DNA from: a bacterium
GTDB taxonomy: Bacteria > Electryoneota > RPQS01
DNA: 64,000 nt
Assembly: GCA_036504735.1 (NCBI GenBank)
Contig: DASXUQ010000009.1
Span: forward strand, 229,204-293,203
Direction of reading: 5' to 3'
Positions 51,718-59,093 of the stretch are shown piece after piece (positions within the stretch are counted from its first letter, which is position 1; each line of letters begins with the position of its first letter). Position numbers and translations under genes: made by a program. The notes below the pieces were generated by a model. That model was not told where the DNA came from. It worked only from the letters and a program-made list of their open reading frames with translations, and ran no database searches.

Positions 51718-52281
51718 ATGTCGCAAGGCGACGATGATCTGCCACATCGAAAAATCACTCGGCTCCCGTGGTATGATTACGCAGGTCGTGGGGGATATTC
51801 CGTCACCATCTGCACATGGCAGCGTGCGGAGTTGTTCGGAAAAATATATGACGGCAAAATGTTGATGAGCCGGGAAGGTGAGATCGCCGCATCAGATTGG
51901 CTCCAAATTCCAACGCATTATCCAAAGATCGTGCTCAATGTATTTGTGATCATGCCGAACCACATGCATGGTATTCTCTTTCTTCCCCAAGCGGAATATG
52001 ATGAGGCTCTTCGAATCGGGCCGGACACGGCAAGCCGTGTCCCTACCCGTACTTTTGGACCTTTGCATCCATGCTCGCTGCATACGATTGTCGGCAATTA
52101 CAAAGCAGGCGTGACTCGCAAGATTCGAGCAACGGTTAACCAGCCAATCATTGTTTGGCAATCCCGTTTCCACGAGCACATTATCCGCGATGAGGTCGAT
52201 CTTTCAAATCACCAGCAGTATATTAAAAACAATCCTTCAAATTGGGAGCGGGACAAGCATAATCCGGACTTTGTCGAATGA
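51718..52281 (+). CDS. REP-associated tyrosine transposase (RAYT), gamma
   Basis: 187 residues from the ATG at 51718 (GAGG upstream). Landmarks are GYSVTICTWQRAELFG (residues 26-41), the HUH motif MPNHMHGILF (His82, His84), 'VWQSRFHEHIIRD' and 'QQYIKNNPSNWERD'. Where the alpha and beta proteins have Tyr (FYEHI), this one has His (FHEHI), so either the catalytic Tyr is elsewhere or activity is altered. Residues 101-109 (GPDTASRVP) are encoded by a gamma palindrome inverted to the upstream copy. The stop overlaps the mnmG start (ATGA), so mnmG translation may depend on it. Confidence 0.87.
   Translation: MSQGDDDLPHRKITRLPWYDYAGRGGYSVTICTWQRAELFGKIYDGKMLMSREGEIAASDWLQIPTHYPKIVLNVFVIMPNHMHGILFLPQAEYDEALRIGPDTASRVPTRTFGPLHPCSLHTIVGNYKAGVTRKIRATVNQPIIVWQSRFHEHIIRDEVDLSNHQQYIKNNPSNWERDKHNPDFVE
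52022..52046 (-). repeat. REP-like palindrome (gamma) inside the gamma transposase gene
   Basis: On the minus strand GTAG is followed by GGACACGGC-TT-GCCGTGTCC, the same sequence as at 51674 in the opposite direction, in frame about 17 codons past the HUH motif. Confidence 0.92.
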
Positions 52282-54143
52282 CTTCTTCTTATGACATCCT
52301 TATTATAGGTGGTGGCCATGCGGGGTGCGAGGCGGCGCTGGCGTGTGCGCGCATGGGACTACGCACCTGTCTGGTGACGCAGAATCTGCAAACCATCGGG
52401 CAAATGTCGTGTAATCCTGCGGTTGGAGGGCTTGCCAAGGGGCAACTGGTTAAGGAAATTGACGCGTTGGGCGGGGAGATGGGGCGCGTTACCGACCTTG
52501 CAACCCTGCAATTCCGCATGCTGAACCGCTCCAAGGGGCCGGCGGTCTGGTCGCCGCGCGCGCAGTGTGACCGGCAACTCTATGCCCGGACCATGCGGCA
52601 AGCACTGGATGCTCAGAAAAATCTTGATCTTAAGCAGAACATGGCGATTGACTTCGGCACGGCGGGCGGCCGTCTTTCCGAAGTCATCTGCGTGACCGGC
52701 CAGCGCTTCGAGTGTCGCGCCGCGGTGCTGTGTGCGGGGACTTTTTTGAATGGCCTGATCCATATGGGAGAGTTCTCGATGCCGGCGGGACGGATCGGCG
52801 AAGGGCCGGCCACGCAGCTTTCCGAAAATTTGTTACGCAAAGACTTTAACCTTGGTCGACTGAAAACCGGTACGCCCCCACGGCTGGATGGCCGCAGCAT
52901 TGACTACAGCAAGTGCGAACCGCAGCCGGGAGACGGGCGGATTATTCCCTTCTCCAAGCGCACGCAAGCCAAATATAGTAAACAACTTAGTTGTTATCTT
53001 ACGCGGACTACCGAAGAGACGCACGACATTCTTAGAAATGGTCTTACGCGCTCGCCGCTCTTCTCGGGTAAAATTGTGGGCCGGGGACCGCGCTACTGCC
53101 CATCCATTGAAGACAAGATTGTGCGCTTTGCCGACAAGGATCATCACCAGATCTTCCTCGAGCCCGAAGGCTGGGAGACGGCGGAAGTTTATATGAATGG
53201 CTTCAGTTCGAGCCTGCCCGAAGAGATCCAGTACGCCGCCCTGCGCACCGTGCCGGGACTGGAAAAGGCGGAGATGATGCGGCCCGGCTATGCAGTGGAG
53301 TACGACTTTTTTCCCGCGCATCAGATCCATTACTCTTTGGAAACCAAGCCATTAGAGGGACTGTTCTTTGCCGGGCAGATCAACGGCACCACGGGTTATG
53401 AGGAAGCCGCGGCACAGGGGTTGATGGCCGGGATCAATGCGGCCAGGAAGGTCAAAGGAGAAGAGCCGCTGATTCTGCGCCGCGATCAGGCGTATATCGG
53501 GGTGCTGGTGGATGATCTGATCCGCAAGACTCCCGAAGAGCCCTACCGCATGTTTACCTCCCGCGCCGAGTACCGGCTGCTGCTGCGCCAGGACAATGCG
53601 GACTTGCGCCTGACGGACATTGGACGCGGCCTTGGCTTGGTTAGCGATGAGCAATACGAGCTTTGCCAGCAGAAGAAGCAGCTCATTGCCGATGTGGAAG
53701 GCTTCTTAGCCGAAACGAAGCTGGAAGAGCTATCCGACAGCGGTATCCTGGCTGATCCCAGCCTGAAAGGGATCCGCTTTGCGGCACTTTTGAAGCGGCC
53801 GGAGATTTCCCTGACCGATCTGCTGGCCACACAGCCGGAGTTGTCCGCCATCCGCCGCATCGGCGAGGATGAAGACCTGCTGGCCGCCGTGGAGATGGAT
53901 GTTAAGTACGAAGGCTATGTCAAACGGGAAACGCTGCGCGCCGAACAGTTGCAGGCCTTGGAGGGGATGAAGCTCCCGGTTGATCTTGATTATGCGCAGA
54001 TTGTGTCTATCTCCTCTGAAGGTCGGGAGAAGCTGGGCCGCTACCGCCCGCAAACCCTTGGTCAGGCGGGCCGGATTGACGGCGTGAGCCCGTCCGACTG
54101 CAGTGCCCTGCTGATTCATCTGAAAAAGATGAAGAGATCCTGA
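52278..54143 (+). CDS. mnmG: tRNA uridine-5-carboxymethylaminomethyl modification enzyme MnmG
   Basis: 621 residues, usual length. The FAD-binding opening IIGGGHAGCEAALACARMG (residues 7-25), the signature 'SCNPAVGGLAKGQLVKEIDALGG', 'GLKTGTPPR'-type segment as GRLKTGTPPRLDGRSID and 'GQINGTTGYEEAAAQGLMAGINAA' (parts shown) are present. The C-terminal helical domain that binds MnmE ends at 'LLIHLKKM'. It works with MnmE, FAD, NADH and methylene-folate on tRNA wobble uridine. Start overlaps the upstream transposase by four bases; no separate ribosome site is obvious. mnmE lies 3.5 kb upstream. Confidence 0.96.
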   Translation: MTSSYDILIIGGGHAGCEAALACARMGLRTCLVTQNLQTIGQMSCNPAVGGLAKGQLVKEIDALGGEMGRVTDLATLQFRMLNRSKGPAVWSPRAQCDRQLYARTMRQALDAQKNLDLKQNMAIDFGTAGGRLSEVICVTGQRFECRAAVLCAGTFLNGLIHMGEFSMPAGRIGEGPATQLSENLLRKDFNLGRLKTGTPPRLDGRSIDYSKCEPQPGDGRIIPFSKRTQAKYSKQLSCYLTRTTEETHDILRNGLTRSPLFSGKIVGRGPRYCPSIEDKIVRFADKDHHQIFLEPEGWETAEVYMNGFSSSLPEEIQYAALRTVPGLEKAEMMRPGYAVEYDFFPAHQIHYSLETKPLEGLFFAGQINGTTGYEEAAAQGLMAGINAARKVKGEEPLILRRDQAYIGVLVDDLIRKTPEEPYRMFTSRAEYRLLLRQDNADLRLTDIGRGLGLVSDEQYELCQQKKQLIADVEGFLAETKLEELSDSGILADPSLKGIRFAALLKRPEISLTDLLATQPELSAIRRIGEDEDLLAAVEMDVKYEGYVKRETLRAEQLQALEGMKLPVDLDYAQIVSISSEGREKLGRYRPQTLGQAGRIDGVSPSDCSALLIHLKKMKRS

Positions 54144-54154
54144 CCCGGTCCTAT

Positions 54155-54170
54155 TGTTTCACGTGAAACG
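54155..54170. promoter_or_regulatory. parS-like centromere site 1
   Basis: TGTTTCACGTGAAACG matches the bacterial parS palindrome (core GTTTCACGTGAAAC at 54156-54169). ParB binds such sites near the origin to load SMC and segregate chromosomes. A family D palindrome starts at its right end (54170). No parA or parB gene is in the window. Confidence 0.8.
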
Positions 54171-54184
54171 CAGGGTGACCCTGC
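54170..54184. repeat. short family D palindrome next to parS 1
   Basis: GCAGGGT-G-ACCCTGC, a shortened form of the GCAGGGGT palindrome, abutting the parS core. Confidence 0.7.
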
Positions 54185-54252
54185 ACCCCGGTCGCCTGCG
54201 CGGCGTCGAAGGGATTCTGCGCGGAAGACTGCGCGGTCTTTCGCAGGCTTAA

Positions 54253-54268
54253 TGTTTCACGTGAAACC
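54253..54268. promoter_or_regulatory. parS-like centromere site 2
   Basis: TGTTTCACGTGAAACC, core at 54254-54267, 98 bases from site 1. GCAGGGG follows it, as at site 1, so the pair may be a duplication. Confidence 0.8.
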
Positions 54269-54321
54269 GCAGGGGCTATGAGCTCTCTGCTTCTCCAATT
54301 CACGTCCCTGTTGCCACCCGA

Positions 54322-54440
54322 ACCCCCTTCTGATTCCCCCTTTTTCAAAGGGGGGAGGGCAATCGGGTCTCCCCCCGTTCACGGGGGGATTCAGGGGGGG
54401 CGGGTCTCCCCCCTTAGAATAAGGGGGGATGAAGGGGGGT
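54322..54440. repeat. family B element immediately upstream of rsmG
   Basis: Hairpins TTCCCCCTTTTTCAAAGGGGG, CCCCCCGTTCACGGGGGG and CCCCCCTTAGAATAAGGGGGG. Its last G-run (GAAGGGGGG at 54431-54439) lies 11 bases before the rsmG ATG and probably serves as the ribosome-binding site. Confidence 0.9.
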
Positions 54441-54449
54441 ACTATTTCT

Positions 54450-55067
54450 ATGACCAAAAAAATCTTTGAAGCTATTCAAGGCCTGGGCTGGGAAGCGGAT
54501 GATGTCCGCTGGACGGCGCTGGCCCACTTTGCCACGCGCGTTGAGCAGGCGGGCCTTTCGCTCGTGTCTCATGCCGACCGGGAGCGGCTGGTGCACCGCC
54601 ATATCCAGCCCAGCATTGAAGGGCTATCCTGTGTCCCGGAATCGGGGGAACTGTTGGATGTGGGCTCCGGCGGGGGCTTTCCGGCCATCCCCATTGCCTT
54701 GGCGCGCCCCAAGCTTACGGTCACGATGGTGGAGTCAAACTCCAGAAAATCAGCATTTTTGCAGCGCGTTTCACGTGAAACGGGCCTGACTAATGTGCAG
54801 GTGGTTAACTGGCGGGTGGAAAGTCTGGGAGCACTCTACCGCGGCTATTACCATGTGATTACCGCCCGTTCCGTGGCGGATCTGCCCGAGCTGATCAAAT
54901 GGACCCGCAAGTATCTGGTGGAAGACGGCTACTGGCTGCTCTGGAAAGGCAAGAAGTGGCGGGATGAAGCCAACCTCGACCGCCTGAAAGTCGAGCTGGC
55001 CGATGAACGGACCTTGAGCGACGGCGGACGGCTGGTGCTTTTGAGAAGGATGAAGGCGGAAGGATGA
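54450..55067 (+). CDS. rsmG: 16S rRNA (guanine-527-N7)-methyltransferase RsmG
   Basis: 205 residues from the ATG at 54450. The SAM-binding loop LLDVGSGGGFPAIPIALARP (about residues 66-85), 'MVESNSRKSAFLQRVSRETGL' (parts shown) and 'ITARSVADLPELIKW' are the RsmG pattern. It methylates G527 of 16S rRNA, a position linked to streptomycin sensitivity. The codons for RVSRET contain a perfect parS core (54768-54781). The C-terminus RRMKAEG is encoded by the GATGAAGGCGGAAGG word repeat. Confidence 0.95.
   Translation: MTKKIFEAIQGLGWEADDVRWTALAHFATRVEQAGLSLVSHADRERLVHRHIQPSIEGLSCVPESGELLDVGSGGGFPAIPIALARPKLTVTMVESNSRKSAFLQRVSRETGLTNVQVVNWRVESLGALYRGYYHVITARSVADLPELIKWTRKYLVEDGYWLLWKGKKWRDEANLDRLKVELADERTLSDGGRLVLLRRMKAEG
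54768..54781. promoter_or_regulatory. parS-like site 3, inside the rsmG coding region
   Basis: GTTTCACGTGAAAC, a perfect core palindrome read in frame as Val-Ser-Arg-Glu with flanking bases. It lies about 500 bases from site 2. Intragenic parS sites are known in other bacteria. Confidence 0.8.
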
Positions 55068-55158
55068 GGGATGAAGGAAGGACGCCCCACGGCATGAAAG
55101 CTTGGGGGCAGGCTCCTGCCTGTCCGCTCTGTAACAGATAGCATAAACTGAACATACC

Positions 55159-56109
55159 ATGACGAAATCTGTTTTCGAAGAACTTCAGGGTCTGACTACC
55201 GAGCAGCGTAATCCGGCCACCATGCGGCTGGATACGATGTCGGTGCCGGAGATTCTGCTGGCGATGAATGAGCAGGACCGCACCGTGCCGGAGCGAGTGG
55301 CGGCGGCCCTGCCGGATATTGAGCAGGCGGTGAACCTGATTGTCCCGGCCCTGCAGCGCGGCGGCCGGCTGATTTATGTGGGTGCGGGGACCTCCGGCCG
55401 GCTGGGTGTTTTGGATGCCGCCGAGTGTCCACCGACCTTTGGCACCGAACCCTGGCAGGTGCAAGGGTTTATTGCGGGCGGTTATGGAGCCTTAGTCAAG
55501 GCGGTGGAAGGCGCGGAAGATAACGCCGGACAGGCCGTGCGCGACTTGGATTTGTGTTCTTTATGCGCCAATGATGTGGTCTGCGGAATTACGGCCTCGC
55601 GGCGCACGCCATATGTTATCAGTAGTTTGCAGTACGCACGCGAGCGGGGTAGCAAGACAGTGTTTATTATATGCAACGATCCGCCTCCCCCTACCCCCCC
55701 GCAAGCAGGGGGGACAGACGACTTTGCCGATGTGGTGATTTCTGTCCCGGTAGGGCCTGAAGCCCTGACGGGCTCGACCCGCCTGAAAGCCGGCACCGCT
55801 ACCAAGTTGGTGCTGAACATGCTGACCACGGCTTCGATGGTGCGGCTGGGCAAGTGCTATGAGAACCTGATGGTGGATTTGCGTACGACCTCGGAAAAAC
55901 TCAAAGCTCGCATGCGCCGCATCCTGATGGACCTCACCCAATGCGACTATGAGTGGGCCGATGCCTTAATGAAAGATGCCGACGGTGAACTGAAGACGGC
56001 CCTGGTGATGCATTGGAAAAATGTCGGCGCGGACAGAGCGCGGGAATTGCTCGAAGCGAACGGCGGAGTGATAAGAAGAGTGATTGAAGGAACGCATGAT
56101 GCTAATTGA
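55159..56109 (+). CDS. murQ: N-acetylmuramic acid 6-phosphate etherase MurQ
   Basis: 316 residues. The SIS-fold signatures are GGRLIYVGAGTSGRLGVLDAAECPPTFGT (parts shown: YVGAGTSGRLGVLDA and ECPPTFGT), 'GVAEDNAGQ'-type EGAEDNAGQAVRDL and 'GSTRLKAGTATKLVLNMLTT'. MurQ splits the lactyl ether of MurNAc-6-phosphate to GlcNAc-6-phosphate and lactate in cell-wall recycling. After 'FIICND' an extra loop PPPPTPPQAGGTDD is encoded by a C-run/G-run palindrome (55681-55715), making the protein slightly longer than usual. Partners such as AnmK are not nearby. Confidence 0.94.
   Translation: MTKSVFEELQGLTTEQRNPATMRLDTMSVPEILLAMNEQDRTVPERVAAALPDIEQAVNLIVPALQRGGRLIYVGAGTSGRLGVLDAAECPPTFGTEPWQVQGFIAGGYGALVKAVEGAEDNAGQAVRDLDLCSLCANDVVCGITASRRTPYVISSLQYARERGSKTVFIICNDPPPPTPPQAGGTDDFADVVISVPVGPEALTGSTRLKAGTATKLVLNMLTTASMVRLGKCYENLMVDLRTTSEKLKARMRRILMDLTQCDYEWADALMKDADGELKTALVMHWKNVGADRARELLEANGGVIRRVIEGTHDAN
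55681..55715 (+). repeat. family B hairpin inserted in frame in murQ
   Basis: CCTACCCCCCC-GCAAG-CAGGGGGGACAG forms a hairpin within the coding sequence. It adds a Pro/Gly-rich loop of about ten residues on the SIS domain. Confidence 0.8.
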
Positions 56110-56222
56110 TAAAGGTAACATCGGTGACTCTTACAGGGACACACTTCTGGAGAATGCGACTGGAGAGTAAACGCTCATCTTGGCCATACTGAATAACGTC
56201 TTTCTAAAACAGGGGTCGTGAT

Positions 56223-57161
56223 ATGCCCATAATACCGGAACAGCAGATTCCCACGCACCTATGGAGCAATGCTGTACTTCACCTTCCAAAGGAGCTTGTC
56301 CGCTTGTATCAAAAAAATCTTGAAGATGAAGGCTTACTGGATGAAGCGTGTAAGCGGACACCATCAGACTCGGAACTCATAGGAGGGTCTTCTGATGAAG
56401 AGACTATGGCCCACTTTGCGCATCGATTTGCTGCTTCATGTGCGAGAGTCGAGTATCTAATTCTTGATCCTAGTTCGAAATTCCAAGAGGAGTCAAGTGA
56501 CATTCTTACGCTCCTATCTGAAGGACAAGTTTCGATTCTTGACGTGCCATGCGGGTGCGGAGCTGCTGTGCTATCGATGATTGCGACTGTGGCGGATTTG
56601 CGTCAAAGTGGAGTTTTGCCAAAATTGCCTCTGAATGTGGACATCGTCGGAGGTGATATTTCGCCGAAGGCGGCGGAAATGTATCAAAAGCAACTGGCAG
56701 AAATATCAGAATGGTTGACGGCGCAAGGGATCCACCTTACCAGAAAGGCGGAATTCTGGGACGCAAAACGCCCTACGACAACCGCGCAGTTAGTTGACGT
56801 ATGGTTGGATGGAAGGCCACGTGCATCGGGCCAATATCTCGTTGTAGTCGCAGCGTTCGGGGGAGCGATGAAATCCCAGTTCAATGATTTCTCGCGGACC
56901 TTTAACCATGTTGCAGAGCGGCTGTACCAAGGCTCGCGAACACTGTTGTGGGTTGAGCCTGGTATGACAAGCAGCGAGAAGCTCCTCGATAAGGTAGCAG
57001 ACTGGTTCAGGGACAAGATAAGCTGGCTTAAACCCAAAGGCGAGCCACAGCCGAGCATTCGTTTTGACTGGTTTCACCCTATTAAGGCTTTCGAACTACA
57101 CGGCACAATTCTCGTTCGCGAGTTCAGGTCCACACAGGAGACCACAGATGCCAGACTTTGA
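56223..57161 (+). CDS. class I SAM-dependent methyltransferase-like protein paired with a reverse transcriptase
   Basis: 312 residues. Motif I is ILDVPCGCGAAVLS (about 105-118) and motif II VDIVGGDISPKAAEMY (about 139-154). A later 'GQYLVVVAAFGGAM' strand (about 196-210) and LLWVEPGMTSSEKL near 240 complete a Rossmann methyltransferase pattern that distantly resembles Rsm22-type enzymes. The N-terminal 100 residues are helical and acidic. No catalytic NPPY/DPPY or target-recognition domain is seen, so the methyl acceptor is unknown. The last 14 bases overlap the reverse transcriptase start. The whole gene is richer in A/T than murQ before it, suggesting transfer. Confidence 0.75.
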   Translation: MPIIPEQQIPTHLWSNAVLHLPKELVRLYQKNLEDEGLLDEACKRTPSDSELIGGSSDEETMAHFAHRFAASCARVEYLILDPSSKFQEESSDILTLLSEGQVSILDVPCGCGAAVLSMIATVADLRQSGVLPKLPLNVDIVGGDISPKAAEMYQKQLAEISEWLTAQGIHLTRKAEFWDAKRPTTTAQLVDVWLDGRPRASGQYLVVVAAFGGAMKSQFNDFSRTFNHVAERLYQGSRTLLWVEPGMTSSEKLLDKVADWFRDKISWLKPKGEPQPSIRFDWFHPIKAFELHGTILVREFRSTQETTDARL

Positions 57162-58899
57162 GACCCTTGCCGTGAGAGCCTTAAACGAATACCGCAACCT
57201 CTATGGTCCAACGTATCTGGGGCTTAGGCTGCTACTGGACTCGGTAATTGTAGATCCAAAGTCCGAATATGGCGCGCGCCTGATTACACGCAAATTGCTC
57301 TCAGGTTTTGAGCCTAGGTGTCGTTCCTTTCAGGGCATCAAAAGTGCCAACATTAAAGGGCAACCAGAATACCGAACCTTCACGACGTGCAGTCCCATGA
57401 CATGTATGATTGAAGCGTTCATATTGGCGTTCTTGGGTAAACAATCGCAGTTCAACAGCCACACCGCAGTTTACAGCTACCAATGGCCGCCGTCGCTAAG
57501 AAGCGGAAGGAGTTTCGCTTTTTACATGCATGGCTTCACAAAGCTGAATTCCCACATCTCAACACTTCTGACAGATCAGCAAGCGGAGGGAGTGCTGATT
57601 ACTGACATCAAGAGATTCTACGCAAGCGTTCGAACCGAACCGTTGCTCAGGAGACTTCGGGAAAAATTACACTCGATTGAGGACACTAGATATTCCGATG
57701 CAATCGAGAATTTTGCAGCAGCATTGACAAACACCAGCGGTTCAGGAGGAATTCCGGTTGGCCCGCTCCTGAGTGCCATGCTAGGCAACGTAGCATTGGA
57801 ACGTGTAGACACGGAATTAAGCAAGTCTTTTCCCAACAAATATTGTCGTTATGTGGACGACATCTTCATCGTTTGTTCGAGGGCCGAAGAAAAGCTCGTC
57901 AGGCAGCGGATCGCGGCGGTGCTCGAAAACGAAGGGTTGGTTATGCACGAGCGAAAAACTGATTACGTCAGCCGCGAAACTTGGCAAAGACACCACTCTG
58001 GCCTTTATGAACCAACGGCTGAACCGCAGTTTCAAGATCTTGTGAGTGGATTGGTCACCTACCTTGCTGTACATCCGGACAAAGTGAATGACCTTCGAGG
58101 GATTTTCGCCGACGCAGGAGTGAACATCCCTCTCAGTCGGCTCGCCGCGATCTCGACGAGCCCACGATGGTGGGGCTACATAGCTTGGAAAAGTCGCAAA
58201 TGCGGTCTGCGCCCACTACACTTCGTGAAGTCCATATTCGTAAATCAAAAGACAATTCTACAAATGGCTATCCAGATGCGCGATAGGTATTCGCGCCAAC
58301 TGGAACAGATCGTGGCCAAGGGAATACCATTAGGAACTGCTGAACGAAAGTGGTTCGCCCGCGAATGCAGGTACTATGCAAACCGACTTCTTTACTTGCG
58401 CCCGGTAGATGACCTTCCAGAGTTGTTGAAAGTCTTGCCATCGATTGATGAACTTGGCGAGAACCGCCTCCTGATCGAAGCTTACGTTAGCAAAGACGTA
58501 TCTACTCTCCTCAGGTATCCTGGTCGAGTTGTGTCAGCATTTGCCGAACTGTGGTCAGAGACACAATCATCACCTCCCAAGGTATTCCTCTCTGACTACA
58601 TTGATCCAACCGTGTTTGAGAGCCTCTGTGTTCTCTCGCTTTACCGTGTCTTAGAGGTTGACATCGCCGATCGCCATTCGCTCGATTCATCCTCAAATCA
58701 GCTTTACGATTTTTGCGCCGGTGCTGCTCCGCGTCAGCGAGAACTGAACGATCTGTCATATATTGATGAACTGCGGACGCTTCAATTAGGAAGATCGAAA
58801 GAGCAACAGCGCGACCTCATGATCAAGAGGTTTAGCCCGGACGAGACACTATCGTTGCGATTGCTGCGGCTTGGCGCGGGATCGTATGTCAGTGGATAG
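57148..58899 (+). CDS. reverse transcriptase of the defence (Abi/UG-like) type
   Basis: 583 residues from the ATG at 57148 inside the methyltransferase gene. RT motifs in order: motif A GVLITDIKRFYASV (Asp153), motif B GSGGIPVGPLLSAMLGN (198-214), motif C CRYVDDIFIVC (Asp237-Asp238) and motif D LVMHERKT. The long C-terminal part (about 290-583) is helical, with no maturase, endonuclease or integrase domain. Group II intron and retron hallmarks (VTG) are absent, as is a msr/msd-like RNA next to it. The build (RT plus C-terminal alpha-helical region) fits defence-associated RTs such as AbiA/AbiK/UG groups. Confidence 0.86.
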   Translation: MPDFETLAVRALNEYRNLYGPTYLGLRLLLDSVIVDPKSEYGARLITRKLLSGFEPRCRSFQGIKSANIKGQPEYRTFTTCSPMTCMIEAFILAFLGKQSQFNSHTAVYSYQWPPSLRSGRSFAFYMHGFTKLNSHISTLLTDQQAEGVLITDIKRFYASVRTEPLLRRLREKLHSIEDTRYSDAIENFAAALTNTSGSGGIPVGPLLSAMLGNVALERVDTELSKSFPNKYCRYVDDIFIVCSRAEEKLVRQRIAAVLENEGLVMHERKTDYVSRETWQRHHSGLYEPTAEPQFQDLVSGLVTYLAVHPDKVNDLRGIFADAGVNIPLSRLAAISTSPRWWGYIAWKSRKCGLRPLHFVKSIFVNQKTILQMAIQMRDRYSRQLEQIVAKGIPLGTAERKWFARECRYYANRLLYLRPVDDLPELLKVLPSIDELGENRLLIEAYVSKDVSTLLRYPGRVVSAFAELWSETQSSPPKVFLSDYIDPTVFESLCVLSLYRVLEVDIADRHSLDSSSNQLYDFCAGAAPRQRELNDLSYIDELRTLQLGRSKEQQRDLMIKRFSPDETLSLRLLRLGAGSYVSG

Positions 58900-59000
58900 C
58901 GCCTCGATACATTAAACAATTGAAATAGTGCATCGCATCCTGCGCTGGTATCGTCTAGCGTTTTGGCACAGCAAGCTGTGCAACTACTCTGCTCAAGGGC

Positions 59001-59026
59001 GGGCGAACACACAGGTTCGCCCCTAC
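59001..59026 (-). repeat. REP-like palindrome (beta variant) downstream of the RT gene
   Basis: On the minus strand GTAG is followed by GGGCGAACC-TGT-GTTCGCCC. It keeps pairing although the arms differ from the beta consensus (AA/TT in place of CA/TG). Confidence 0.85.
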
Positions 59027-59093
59027 AGGATCATTCATGATGTCCGCACTTGGGGACATAGTTATACCCTCAACCTTCAAGGAGAAAACTCTC

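Noticed and set aside
56110-56222. Retron msr/msd RNA upstream of the RT operon
   Set aside because: No paired a1/a2 repeats or msd-like stem was seen, and the RT lacks retron-type features.
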